Shown: positions 1-8,521, counted from the first letter of the stretch. The stretch is DNA of 31,386 nucleotides from CAZHFA01 sp964534945 (GCA_964534945.1 CAZHSB010000017.1:1-31386); one strand, 5' to 3'. Notes: a model not told the origin generated them from the letters alone. A program made the numbers and translations.

Positions 1-504
1 ATTTTGGAATCTGTAAAAGCAGTGACTGCTAAATATACAGCAGAAGAATTAGTGACTCAAAGAGCTAGAGTAAAAGGTGAGATCCAAAATGCGATTAATG
101 ATTTTATTGATAAGACATTAAAAGACAAGAATATAGTTAATGCCTTAAATATTGCAAATGTTGCAATAACTGATTTTGATTTTTCTCAAGAATTTAATCG
201 AGCAATTGAATTAAAAGTAAAAGCAGAGCAAGAAGCATTACAAGCAAAAAATGAAAAAATTCGCAGAGTAACCCAAGCAGAAGCTGCCGCATCAGAGAAG
301 AAATTGGCTGCAGAAGCAGATGCTTATCAAATAGAAATTGCTTCAAAAGCAAGGGCTGATGCAATAAGAAGGGAAGCTGCTGCTTTAAAAAGTAATCCAG
401 AGCTTATTCAGCTTCGTATTGCGGAAAAATGGGATGGAAAATTGCCTTATTTTTCTGCAGGGAAAGATACTATCCCAATGATTAATTTAAAAGATATGAA
501 ATAA
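1..504 (+). CDS. Prohibitin/SPFH (band 7) protein, C-terminal part
   Basis: The reading frame is open from the first base, so the N-terminus, including any membrane anchor and most of the SPFH domain, lies outside the window. What remains is the end of the SPFH domain and a long Ala/Glu/Lys-rich helix (about residues 70-130), typical of the oligomerising coiled coil of prohibitins. The tail contains AEKWDGKLP, very like the prohibitin signature near the C-terminus. Family members form large ring assemblies at the membrane and often associate with FtsH-type proteases; that role here is inference from the family. The TTG at position 4 is not a believable start. A weak palindromic stem (CCTTATAAGG, about 510-519) followed by a short T run lies just downstream and may end transcription. 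Confidence 0.85.
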   Translation: MLESVKAVTAKYTAEELVTQRARVKGEIQNAINDFIDKTLKDKNIVNALNIANVAITDFDFSQEFNRAIELKVKAEQEALQAKNEKIRRVTQAEAAASEKKLAAEADAYQIEIASKARADAIRREAAALKSNPELIQLRIAEKWDGKLPYFSAGKDTIPMINLKDMK

Positions 505-593
505 AAAGCCTTATAAGGTTTGATTTTTATACATAGTTGAGTTAATATCTTCCAGTTTATTAATGTTTATTTTTTTAAGATTGTAGGAAAAAT

Positions 594-803
594 ATGAAAA
601 AAGACATTCATCCAGAATTTTATCAGGCTAAGGTTGTTTGTAGTGGTTGTGGCAATACGTTTGAGGTTGGTTCAACTTCAAAAGAAATACATATTGGTGT
701 TTGTAGCCAATGTCATCCGTTTTACACAGGCAAACAGAAAATTGTAGATTCTCAAGGTAGAGTCGATAAGTTTATAAAAAAATATGCAAAATTTTCAAAA
801 TAG
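594..803 (+). CDS. rpmE: 50S ribosomal protein L31 (zinc-binding form)
   Basis: This 69-residue protein is a full-length bacterial L31. It begins MKKDIHPEFY, the family N-terminus, and carries the four zinc ligands of the C+ form: Cys16 and Cys19 (CSGC) and Cys37 and Cys40 (CSQC). The HPFYTGKQKIVDSQGRVDKF segment is the conserved C-terminal core. L31 sits at the intersubunit bridge of the large ribosomal subunit. The start is supported by an AGGAAA ribosome binding site a few bases upstream. Because the C+ form holds zinc, the organism may have a C- paralogue for zinc shortage; none is in this window. Confidence 0.97.
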   Translation: MKKDIHPEFYQAKVVCSGCGNTFEVGSTSKEIHIGVCSQCHPFYTGKQKIVDSQGRVDKFIKKYAKFSK

Positions 804-848
804 TTATCAAGAGATTTATCTTAATGCTGTAAAAAATAAGGAGCTCTT

Positions 849-1781
849 ATGAAAGGAATCATTTTAGCTGGAGGCGCAGGATCAAGGCTTTATCCACTTA
901 CAAAGATATGTTGTAAGCAACTTTTACCAGTATTTGATAAACCAATGATTTACTATCCATTGTCTACATTGATGATGGGAGGAGTTAGGGATATTTGTAT
1001 AATTTCTACTCCCAAGGATCTTCCTGTGTTAGAAGATTTTTTAGGAAGTGGTGAAAAATTTGGCGTAAATTTTACATATATTGTTCAAGACAAACCTGAG
1101 GGAATAGCGCAGGCCTTTTTATTGGCAGAAGATTTTATTGGAAAAGATGATGTTACTTTAATATTGGGTGACAATATTTTTTATGGAGATTTTGGACATA
1201 TCTATGCAATAAAAGACCACAAAAAAGGCGCAACTGTTTTTGGCTATCCCGTAACGAACCCAAAAGATTTTGGTGTTATAGAATTTGATAATGAAGGCAA
1301 TGCTGTTAGCATTGAAGAAAAACCTGAAGAGCCAAAATCAAATTATATTGTTCCTGGACTTTATGTTTATGATAATGAAGTTATAAATATAGCAAAAAGT
1401 TTAAAACCATCAAAAAGGGGAGAGTTAGAAATAACAGATGTTAATGTAGTATACCTAAAAAATAAATCTCTAAAGGTTATTCCAATCGGAAGAGGAGCTG
1501 CTTGGTTAGATAGTGGAACGACATCAGCATTATCCGAAGCATCAACTTTTGTTGAAATTGTAGAGACACGACAGGGGCTAAAGATTGCTTGCCCAGAAGA
1601 GGTTGCTGTAAGATTGAGATTTATATCACTTGAAAAGTTTTTTGAAGAGTTAAATATGTTAAAGCCTTGTCAATATAAAACATATTTAGAAGGTGTTTAT
1701 AATGAGCTTTATTCAAAGGAAAACCATATAAGCTTAGGTCAAAAAAAAAATGATTTCTTGAGGGTCATCGGTACTTGTTAA
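849..1781 (+). CDS. rfbA: Glucose-1-phosphate thymidylyltransferase
   Basis: This enzyme makes dTDP-glucose from glucose 1-phosphate and dTTP, the first step to dTDP-rhamnose and related surface sugars. The N-terminus has the nucleotide-binding signature GGAGSRLYPLT followed by KQLLPVFDKPMIYYP. LGDNIFYG (about residues 110-117) provides the metal- and substrate-binding region, and VEIVETRQGLKIACPEEVA is the conserved late motif. A strong AAGGAG (838-843) sits five bases before the ATG. The length of 310 residues is about 20 more than most RfbA proteins; the extra tail lies around a run of ten A (1741-1750). No rfbB, rfbC or rfbD gene is adjacent, so the rest of the pathway must lie elsewhere. 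GalE and GalU are also encoded in the window but not in the same operon. Confidence 0.95.
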   Translation: MKGIILAGGAGSRLYPLTKICCKQLLPVFDKPMIYYPLSTLMMGGVRDICIISTPKDLPVLEDFLGSGEKFGVNFTYIVQDKPEGIAQAFLLAEDFIGKDDVTLILGDNIFYGDFGHIYAIKDHKKGATVFGYPVTNPKDFGVIEFDNEGNAVSIEEKPEEPKSNYIVPGLYVYDNEVINIAKSLKPSKRGELEITDVNVVYLKNKSLKVIPIGRGAAWLDSGTTSALSEASTFVEIVETRQGLKIACPEEVAVRLRFISLEKFFEELNMLKPCQYKTYLEGVYNELYSKENHISLGQKKNDFLRVIGTC

Positions 1782-1868
1782 AATAAGCATAATAAAAAAG
1801 AAAAGCTTGGAAAATATTCTTAAAAAGAGCAAAATATTAAAAGTTTTTTTAATTGGACTTATTTTAAA

Positions 1869-3506
1869 ATGTTAAAAGAGCTTGATATCGAAAATTTAGC
1901 AATTATAAAGAAATCAATTATTGAATTTGATAAAGGTTTTAACGTTATCACGGGTGAAACTGGTGCAGGAAAATCTATAATTGTAAATGCTATTAATTTA
2001 ATTTTAGGCGAGCGTGCTAATTTAGATATAATAAAATCTGGGGAAACAGAGTGTAAAGTTCAGGCGGTCTTTGATTTAACATTTCTACCGAAAGAAAAAA
2101 TTGATCTTTTTCCAGATATCGCAAAAGAAAAAGAACTTATAATAAGTAGAGTTATCGGGAAAGAAAAATCAAGAATTTATATAAATGGAAATCTCTCAAA
2201 CCTTTCAACACTGGAAAGTATTACATCAAAAATCATTTCATTTTGTGGACAAAATCAACAGATAGATTTATTAAACCCAAAATATCATCTTGAATTTTTG
2301 GATCACTATTCAAATCTAGTAGATGACAAAAAAGAATATAAGAACATTTTTGATGAATATAAGAAAATAGAAAAAGAATTTAATGATTATTTAAAAAAGA
2401 AGAATGATGTTGCTATTAGGGTGGCAGAGTTATCTGCCATAGAAAATGATTTGAAATGTATCGATTTGCAAACTGACAGACGAGATTTCTTGGAGAATGA
2501 GATTAAAAAACTTACAGAAACAGAAAATATACAGTTAATCTCAAACGAAATTATAGATATTTTATTAAACGATGATGGATTATTTTCGATGATTGATGCT
2601 GTTTGCAAAAAATTAGATCAAATTTCGAAATATGATTCTACTGTTAAAAAGCTTGAAGATGATTTTTCGCAGATTTCAAATTTAACTATAGATTTTGAAC
2701 GAGATTATAATAGATATATTAGTACGTTAAATGTTGATGATGAATATCTTGAAAACTTGAGAAGTGAACTTTCCTCGATTGCTAAACTTGAAAGAAAATA
2801 TGCAACAAATTATGGAGGATTAATAAGTATTTATGAGAAAGTTTTAAAAGAGTTGGAGGAGATTAAACGATTTGTTGATATTGATAAAATAGAAATGGAG
2901 TTAAAAGAAAAAAGAGAGGAAGTCTTAAAAAAGGCGCGTAACTTATCGAATAAGCGAAAGAAATTTGCAAAACAGCTAGAATCTTCCATCGTAGAAGAGC
3001 TTGCCGAGCTTAATTTGCCAAATTGTATATTTTCTGTTTTATTCAGTAACACAGAGGTTGACGAATCTGGTATTGATAATGTAGAATTCATAATCTCATT
3101 GAATAAAGGGTATGAGCCAAAGCCGTTAAGAAAGATTGCTTCGTATGGTGAACTCTCTAGGATACTATTGGTTTTAAAGAAGATAATTAAGGATAAATTT
3201 GGTGTTAATGTTCTTATTTTCGATGAAGTCGACAGTGGAATGTCAGGCAAAAGTGCACGTGCTGTAGGGGTAAAATTAAAAGAGTTGGCGACAACTTCGC
3301 AAGTAATTTGCATAACACATTTACCCCAAGTTGCATCTTTGGCTGATACGCATTATGTGGTTTCTAAGGAAGGCAAAAATAAGATTTTAAGCCAAATAAG
3401 ACGCGTTGATAATGACGAACGTGTAGAAGAAATTGCAAGAATGTTAGCAGGTTACAAAATTACTGCATCAGCAAAAGCATCGGCACTTGAGTTAATGACA
3501 TCATAA
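1869..3506 (+). CDS. recN: DNA repair protein RecN (SMC-like ATPase)
   Basis: RecN is a cytosolic SMC-family ATPase recruited to double-strand breaks, where it helps hold broken ends and sister chromosomes together. The N-terminus MLKELDIENLAIIKK leads to the Walker A motif GETGAGKS (residues 29-36). A long charged coiled coil fills the middle. The C-terminal half has the ABC-type signature region (SYGELSRILL), Walker B (LIFDEVDSG), the RecN-typical MSGKSARAVG and a closing THLPQVAS. At 545 residues it is of normal length. No LexA-type operator is obvious upstream. The gene is separated from rfbA by 87 AT-rich bases and is followed by the M23 peptidase gene after 28 bases. Confidence 0.96.
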   Translation: MLKELDIENLAIIKKSIIEFDKGFNVITGETGAGKSIIVNAINLILGERANLDIIKSGETECKVQAVFDLTFLPKEKIDLFPDIAKEKELIISRVIGKEKSRIYINGNLSNLSTLESITSKIISFCGQNQQIDLLNPKYHLEFLDHYSNLVDDKKEYKNIFDEYKKIEKEFNDYLKKKNDVAIRVAELSAIENDLKCIDLQTDRRDFLENEIKKLTETENIQLISNEIIDILLNDDGLFSMIDAVCKKLDQISKYDSTVKKLEDDFSQISNLTIDFERDYNRYISTLNVDDEYLENLRSELSSIAKLERKYATNYGGLISIYEKVLKELEEIKRFVDIDKIEMELKEKREEVLKKARNLSNKRKKFAKQLESSIVEELAELNLPNCIFSVLFSNTEVDESGIDNVEFIISLNKGYEPKPLRKIASYGELSRILLVLKKIIKDKFGVNVLIFDEVDSGMSGKSARAVGVKLKELATTSQVICITHLPQVASLADTHYVVSKEGKNKILSQIRRVDNDERVEEIARMLAGYKITASAKASALELMTS

Positions 3507-3534
3507 TAGATGCGTAAATTATTTTGTTTTTACA

Positions 3535-4521
3535 ATGCGTTTTAAAAATAAACAAATACAACTTTGGTATATATTGCCAAACTCAAAAGATTTAAAAAAG
3601 ATTGAGATTGATCTTATTCCTATTGGAATTTTTTTCTCCGTTATCATTTTATCAATATGCTTTTTCTTTACTTGGGGATTTTTGGCATCAGATAGTGCCA
3701 TATCACAAACAAAAAAACATTTTGCTTATGCGTTAGGTAATCTTAAATTAAAAAATTTAAAAGCCGAGCGTAATGTTCTAAAAGAAAAAAATTTATTCTT
3801 AGAGGAAGAACTTGATAAAGTTAGTGACATAAATGAACAATATGTTGAATATGGAAATAATCTAGACAAGCGAAATCAAGCCCTTGCTAAACTTATTGAG
3901 GATACTACTCATTTAGGAATTTTTAATAATGAAATAACCGCAAAAGGCGGAGGTGTTGGTGGAGTAGAAATAGATGATATTAACAAACCACAAAAAAAAA
4001 GTTTTAATATTAATAATCTTGATATAGAAAAAAAGCATAATCTTATAAAAAATATTGATAAGATAAACGATGCAATTGAAACTTTGCCGATTGGACTTCC
4101 TGTTAATGCTCGTATATCATCGAATTTTGGAATTAGGCGTTCTCCTTTTACTGGAAGATATGCAAAACATTTGGGAATTGATTTTCCTATGCGTTATGGT
4201 TCTCGAATTCGTGCAACAGGAATGGGTAGAGTTATTAGAGCAAATTACAGTAGAACGTATGGATATGTTGTCGATATAATGCATAAAGACAATGTGATTT
4301 CTAGATATGCGCATCTTTCAAAAATACTAGTTAAAGAAGGAAACTTAATCCATAGAGGGGAATTGCTAGGACTTGTAGGATCTACGGGACGTTCTACAGG
4401 AAGTCATTTACATTATGAATTGCGGGTTAATAACCGAGCGATTAATCCAATTTCTTTTATAAATCTAGCATCATACTTATCAACTAACTTAGAAAAAATA
4501 AAGACCGCAAGGGAATTCTAG
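3535..4521 (+). CDS. Membrane-anchored M23 (LytM/NlpD-type) endopeptidase
   Basis: A single transmembrane helix (about residues 29-50) is followed by a coiled coil (about 60-125), a flexible linker, and a C-terminal M23 domain (about 188-312). The zinc ligands are all visible: His212 and Asp216 in KHLGIDF, and the HLH motif (291-293) in GSHLHYE, with His260 in RYAHLS as the further conserved histidine. The domain should therefore be catalytically competent, unlike EnvC or NlpD, and would cut peptidoglycan cross-bridges outside the cytoplasmic membrane. The layout of TM, coiled coil and M23 resembles the shape-determining M23 peptidases of Helicobacter and Campylobacter (Csd/Pgp families) and MepM-like enzymes; which of these it matches best cannot be decided by eye. 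It ends five bases before the convergent permease gene. Confidence 0.9.
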   Translation: MRFKNKQIQLWYILPNSKDLKKIEIDLIPIGIFFSVIILSICFFFTWGFLASDSAISQTKKHFAYALGNLKLKNLKAERNVLKEKNLFLEEELDKVSDINEQYVEYGNNLDKRNQALAKLIEDTTHLGIFNNEITAKGGGVGGVEIDDINKPQKKSFNINNLDIEKKHNLIKNIDKINDAIETLPIGLPVNARISSNFGIRRSPFTGRYAKHLGIDFPMRYGSRIRATGMGRVIRANYSRTYGYVVDIMHKDNVISRYAHLSKILVKEGNLIHRGELLGLVGSTGRSTGSHLHYELRVNNRAINPISFINLASYLSTNLEKIKTAREF

Positions 4522-4526
4522 AATTT

Positions 4527-5477
4527 TTATATATATTGAGTTTTTATAATATCTATAAGTTTTGGATCTACAACAACTTCCTCTTCTTTTTCTTTTTCTT
4601 CAATGCAATTATCATTTTCCAATAAGAAACAATTCTTCCCATAAAATAATTTTAGATAAACTGTAACAAGGAATAGAATTATAATATTAAAAATTATATT
4701 TTTGTTTGCATAAAATAAAAATGAAAAGTAGTCATAATAAAAATACTGTCTCATTGCTATTTCAAAAATTCCAAAAGCAAAGGCAATTAAAAAAGAAGAA
4801 GTAAAAAAGAGAAGGAAAATTGTTTTTACTCCATTAAAAGATCCTAAGAATATCTTTGAAATGAATAAAACTAACAAAGCCCCTAGAAAAGGAAATGCAA
4901 GATAATTTCCCCATAAACTTGAAATTTGTGAATTGGTATCTGGATCCTCAAATAAGAAATACAAAAATCCAGAAAAAGCTACCAAAATATTAGAAGTAGA
5001 TATTCTTATTAAAAATTTATTATTTTGTAAACAAGTAGCTTTTGATAAAAAGAAGAAAAATGCAATGGCAATGAAAATGAGAACTGAAAACGAAATGGAT
5101 ATAATATCTACTTCGAAAATTTTAGGGAAAATATCATTTGAAAATGAATTTAAAAGTTCAGGAACAAATGCTAGAGAGGAGATACACATCAATAAAAAAG
5201 CAAAAGAGATAATGCCAGAAAAATATTTATCTATTCCTATACTAGTGAATGTGTATGTAATCATACTAACGCTGATTGCCAAAAATATTAGGAATATAGG
5301 AAAAAGGCAAAGTGGTATCGAAAAATTTATCCATATATAATAAAATATTCCAGAAATCACAAAAAGGGCACCTGTAGATAAATCAATAAATTTTAATCTA
5401 CTATAATTTATAAAGAAAGCTAAGCTTAATAAAAAATATACAATTCCAAGATCAAAATATCTTAAAATAATATTCAT
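4527..5477 (-). CDS. TrpY-like ABC transporter permease
   Basis: This is a hydrophobic protein of about 316 residues with eight or more membrane segments. The stretch around SRLKFIDLSTGALFVISG matches in pattern the conserved region of TrpY/COG4120 permeases, and SGFLYFLFEDPD matches the later loop of that family. It should form the membrane channel used with the binding protein encoded two genes upstream. The ATG at 5477 is preferred to the one at 5483 because GGGAGG then sits six bases upstream; this makes TAATG the junction with the STAS gene, so the two are translationally coupled. The C-terminal tail is unusually rich in Glu and Lys (EEKEKEEEVVV) and could be an interaction surface. No ATPase gene lies in the operon. 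Confidence 0.7.
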   Translation of the reverse strand: MNIILRYFDLGIVYFLLSLAFFINYSRLKFIDLSTGALFVISGIFYYIWINFSIPLCLFPIFLIFLAISVSMITYTFTSIGIDKYFSGIISFAFLLMCISSLAFVPELLNSFSNDIFPKIFEVDIISISFSVLIFIAIAFFFFLSKATCLQNNKFLIRISTSNILVAFSGFLYFLFEDPDTNSQISSLWGNYLAFPFLGALLVLFISKIFLGSFNGVKTIFLLFFTSSFLIAFAFGIFEIAMRQYFYYDYFSFLFYANKNIIFNIIILFLVTVYLKLFYGKNCFLLENDNCIEEKEKEEEVVVDPKLIDIIKTQYI

Positions 5478-6718
5478 TAACATCCTCCCATCTTAAATTC
5501 ACTTAGGCTGTTAAAGAAACAAAAACCTTTTGAAAAAGACGTTTCATAGTTATTTGTTTTATCTTTGACTAAGTGAGATAAATCAAGCGCTCTACTATTT
5601 TTCGTTAAAGATGACATGATGTCATTTATTTTTGAATCTTGTGATATATCTAAGGATTGATAATTAAAAATTAAAGAATGAATATGAGCATATAGACCAA
5701 GATCTGAATCATAAGGTTTTACAAATTTTTGTACCATTAAATCTGCATCATTTACAACAAAACCTACTAACACAGCAATATGGTTTTTATACTTCTCGCC
5801 ACTCAAATATTTAAAATTTTCCAAAATATTTTTTTCATCAAAGGCATCTTCATGTTTATCAAGTAGCGGAGATTTAATGAGCTTTACTCCAGAAAAAGAA
5901 TTTAATTGGGCAAATGTAACAAAATAAAAGGCTTTTGAATTTATAAAACTCATACAGGCTTTCATTAGACTTGTAAGCTGACAAGGAGAATCTTCTGTGG
6001 TAAAACTCAAAAATTTTTCGAAATTACTATCGGGCACACGCAATCCGTAAAGAGTGTTTACTTTGCAAGAATCATTTTCGATAATATCATTATTTGTTTT
6101 TTGGTAATCTGGCAATGCATTTAAAACAGATGGAATGTGAAAAGTATAATTTCCAATATTTATAAATTCTCCAAACGTATCGAAACTATTTGCTAAATTA
6201 TAAGAAAGTGCCCCAAGGCCTAAACCGATTGAATTTTCATCATATTTTAGTAAAAATGGAGATTTGTTCGAAAAATTATGTGTAGCAAAATTATTTGGAT
6301 TTCCAAAAGCCTCTAGCGAAAACTTTCCATTATTTCCAAGATCAAAAAATTGATATGTCGTATTTTCAATTTTTGTAAACTTATCTGGTTTATTATCTAT
6401 TAGGACTTCTTTTTCTTTGTTTTCTGAAATAATCGATGGAACATTTAAATTTTCAAAAATTTTAATAATTCCATAAGAAGCATTACTCAATGTTAGAGAA
6501 CCATTAAAGGCTTGAAACTTTTTATAATTTGATAGTAAAAAATCAATCCCTGCTGAGGAAATTTCATCTAGCTTTTCACAATCAATCAAAATATTTGCTT
6601 GTCCCTTATCAACAGAATTATTTAATATACGTTTTAACCTTAATGCTGTGTTTGCATCGAGCCTTCCAGATAAAGACAAAATAACTTTATCATCTTCTAT
6701 AGTTGTATTTATATTCAT
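5477..6718 (-). CDS. STAS-domain protein with an unrecognised C-terminal domain
   Basis: Residues 1 to about 105 form a STAS domain like those of anti-sigma-factor antagonists. It has the pattern VILSLSGRLDANTA, then ILIDCEKLDEISSAGIDFL; the serine pair before AGI marks the usual phosphorylation site. The remaining 300 residues, predicted soluble, match no family I recognise. They contain Gly-rich, aromatic segments such as IGLGLGALSYNLANSF and many short helices. The gene lies between a TrpX-like binding protein (24-base gap) and a TrpY-like permease (TAATG overlap), which suggests work with or on the transporter. A ribosome binding site (AAGGCAAGG) precedes the ATG. STAS domains also occur as the cytoplasmic part of SulP transporters, so a regulatory role is plausible but inferred. 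Confidence 0.7.
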   Translation of the reverse strand: MNINTTIEDDKVILSLSGRLDANTALRLKRILNNSVDKGQANILIDCEKLDEISSAGIDFLLSNYKKFQAFNGSLTLSNASYGIIKIFENLNVPSIISENKEKEVLIDNKPDKFTKIENTTYQFFDLGNNGKFSLEAFGNPNNFATHNFSNKSPFLLKYDENSIGLGLGALSYNLANSFDTFGEFINIGNYTFHIPSVLNALPDYQKTNNDIIENDSCKVNTLYGLRVPDSNFEKFLSFTTEDSPCQLTSLMKACMSFINSKAFYFVTFAQLNSFSGVKLIKSPLLDKHEDAFDEKNILENFKYLSGEKYKNHIAVLVGFVVNDADLMVQKFVKPYDSDLGLYAHIHSLIFNYQSLDISQDSKINDIMSSLTKNSRALDLSHLVKDKTNNYETSFSKGFCFFNSLSEFKMGGC

Positions 6719-6742
6719 AAAATACCTTGCCTTGAATTATCA

Positions 6743-7918
6743 TTACTCAATTACAATATTTGCACGTTTTAAAATATTTTCTGGAATCAAAATATTATAT
6801 TTATCAGCTTGTTTTTTATTAATAACTAAATTGTATAATTTTGTTCCCTCGATTTTCCTTTTTGCTGATGAATCATCATTTAAAACCGCTAACGCTAGTT
6901 TTCCAAGTTGTTTTCCAAGGGAATCATAGTCAATTCCTATTGAAAAAATAGCATCTGTTTTCCTTAATTCAATTTCAGAAAAAGCGATTAATGGAATAAG
7001 GTTTTTCTCCATAATGGATTTTACGTTTTCTAAATGATTAAGGAAAAAATTCCCTGTGATAAATAATGCAACATCAAAATCTTGTTTTTCTTTTAACTCT
7101 TTTATTTTGTTTTCATCGACTGAACTTTTTACATCGTATAAAGAATAGGGGATTTTTGACTTTGTTAATGCTTCAATTGTCTTTTCTTTATGATAGTTAT
7201 TTTCTATATTATCTTCGTCATAAAAAATTCCTACTTTTTTATTCGGAAAAATATTTTTTACTAATTCAGGAAGTGAACTATATGCATAGGGAGTTTTTAT
7301 TCCAGCAATATTTTTGTTGTCTTTTAAATCAAAATTTTGAGGATTTGGAACTAAAGTAAATAAAATTTGAGTTGCTTGAAATTTTTCTAATAATTCACTA
7401 GCTAATGAATCAGACAAAGACACAAATAATCTAATTTTGTCTAAGTTTGAGAAAATATTTAAAATTTGGCTAATTTTTAGCGCGTCAGCATTAATATCAT
7501 AAGCTTTTATTTTTAGGTCTTTTCCTCTAAAACTTTCATCTTCTTCCAACTGCGCCAAGAAATTGTCATTAATGATATTAGAAATCGCGCTAGAATCTTT
7601 CAACAAATATATATCTGCCACATCAGATGACTGTTCCGGAGTTGGTGTATAAGTGGGAGTATTGGTCGGCAGTATACGTGTGGGAATATCTTCGTCTTTA
7701 GAAACTTTTGTGGGAGACAAAATTAAATTTGGATTTTCGCCCAAAAGATTAATATTTCTTTCGTCAATATTTAAATCTTTTAAAATCCGTTCTTGTTTCC
7801 TGAATTGTTCTAAGTTTTTCAAAAGAGTATCACTTTGAAGAGATAACTTTAAAAATATAAAGAAACAAAGTAATACGCAAAATATTGATAATAAAATTCG
7901 TTTAATTGAAGTATTCAT
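6743..7918 (-). CDS. TrpX-like ABC transporter substrate-binding protein
   Basis: A hydrophobic N-terminal helix (about residues 7-27) probably anchors the protein outside the cytoplasmic membrane; there is no convincing lipobox cysteine. A charged segment and a Pro/Thr linker (TNTPTYTPTPEQ, about 86-97) follow. The rest resembles the ABC_sub_bind family (COG2984, TrpX type): ILFTLVPNPQNF, then IAGIKTPYAYSSLPELVKNI and KKVGIFYD, the usual succession of two Rossmann-like lobes. Known relatives bind tryptophan or other small organic ligands; the ligand here cannot be read from sequence. It is the first gene of a three-gene operon with the STAS protein and the TrpY-like permease. The ATG has no Shine-Dalgarno sequence and directly follows T-rich runs. 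Confidence 0.8.
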   Translation of the reverse strand: MNTSIKRILLSIFCVLLCFFIFLKLSLQSDTLLKNLEQFRKQERILKDLNIDERNINLLGENPNLILSPTKVSKDEDIPTRILPTNTPTYTPTPEQSSDVADIYLLKDSSAISNIINDNFLAQLEEDESFRGKDLKIKAYDINADALKISQILNIFSNLDKIRLFVSLSDSLASELLEKFQATQILFTLVPNPQNFDLKDNKNIAGIKTPYAYSSLPELVKNIFPNKKVGIFYDEDNIENNYHKEKTIEALTKSKIPYSLYDVKSSVDENKIKELKEKQDFDVALFITGNFFLNHLENVKSIMEKNLIPLIAFSEIELRKTDAIFSIGIDYDSLGKQLGKLALAVLNDDSSAKRKIEGTKLYNLVINKKQADKYNILIPENILKRANIVIE

Positions 7919-7923
7919 AAAAT

Positions 7924-7962
7924 AAAAAAAATAAAAAAAACCAACACTAATAATGTATTAGT
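7924..7962 (-). terminator. Stem-loop with T run downstream of the small coiled-coil gene
   Basis: ACTAATA (7946-7952) and TATTAGT (7956-7962) form a seven-base stem with a three-base loop. On the minus strand it is followed by GTTGG and then an eight-base T run and further T-rich sequence, as expected of an intrinsic terminator for the gene ending at 8007. It lies only 28 bases before the TrpX-like start codon, so that gene must either have a promoter inside this stretch or depend on read-through. Confidence 0.45.
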
Positions 7963-8006
7963 TTTTATATTTTTTTTAAAGGTATTTTTTATAAAAAATG
8001 ATATTT

Positions 8007-8345
8007 TTAATTAACGGCAACTTTTTGTTCTGTTGTATCAGCTTTCCCGTTTTTCTTTTTTAGATTGATTTGCTCTGTGATATTTCTGATATCATCTAAA
8101 ATCATAGCAGAAAGACCATTTATAAGTTGTACCTTCCGGATAATTTCTGTAGTGTTGTTTAACTTTTTCAAATAAAACAAATCTTGAGAAAACCTTCTTT
8201 GCATTTCACAAATCTGTCTATATGAATCAAATCTAATGGCATATTTTTTTTGGTTTCTAGAGGACACGATCCTACTTTCTGCATCTTTGATCGCTAATTC
8301 TAGTTTGTCTATTGACTTTAAAAGGTTATCTAAATTTATTGACAT
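8007..8345 (-). CDS. Small coiled-coil protein of unknown function
   Basis: This 112-residue protein has no signal peptide or membrane segment and appears almost entirely helical, with heptad-like spacing over residues 1-95 and a Lys-rich then polar tail (KKKNGKADTTEQKVAVN). I do not recognise the family. The ATG at 8345 is chosen because AGGCGG lies five bases before it; the GTG two codons upstream has no such site. The gene is transcribed divergently from the FlhB N-terminal gene across 176 bases. Small helical proteins beside export genes are often chaperones or secreted substrates, but nothing in the sequence proves such a role here. Confidence 0.65.
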   Translation of the reverse strand: MSINLDNLLKSIDKLELAIKDAESRIVSSRNQKKYAIRFDSYRQICEMQRRFSQDLFYLKKLNNTTEIIRKVQLINGLSAMILDDIRNITEQINLKKKNGKADTTEQKVAVN

Positions 8346-8401
8346 AATCACCGCCTGTTACAACATCAATTCACATTTACAAGAACATAATCCGAACAAA
8401 C

Positions 8402-8424
8402 AAAAACTTTGCTTCAAAGTTTTT
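8402..8424. promoter_or_regulatory. Perfect inverted repeat in a divergent promoter region
   Basis: AAAAACTTTG and CAAAGTTTTT are exact inverted repeats separated by CTT. They lie about 100 bases before the FlhB N-terminal gene and 57 bases before the divergent small coiled-coil gene. With no gene running into this spot from either side, an operator shared by the two promoters is more natural than a terminator. A run of T follows at about 8453-8464. Confidence 0.35.
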
Positions 8425-8521
8425 ATTATGAAAAAGAATTTAAAACAAGAACCTTTTTTTTTTTAATTTCGATTAATATATTAGATATTTTGTATTCCTA
8501 GAAAATTAAGAAAAGAAAGAA

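Noticed and set aside
2831..3313. A 160-codon minus-strand frame opposite recN.
   Set aside because: Ser/Phe-rich antisense shadow of a clear RecN sequence with Walker motifs.
4933..5340. A 135-codon plus-strand frame opposite the permease gene.
   Set aside because: It is Lys/Glu/Met-rich antisense of a hydrophobic membrane protein; the opposite strand has recognisable permease segments and coupled translation.
8453..8464. The T run upstream of the FlhB membrane half as an intrinsic terminator.
   Set aside because: The preceding inverted repeat is nearly 30 bases away and no gene on the plus strand runs into it.
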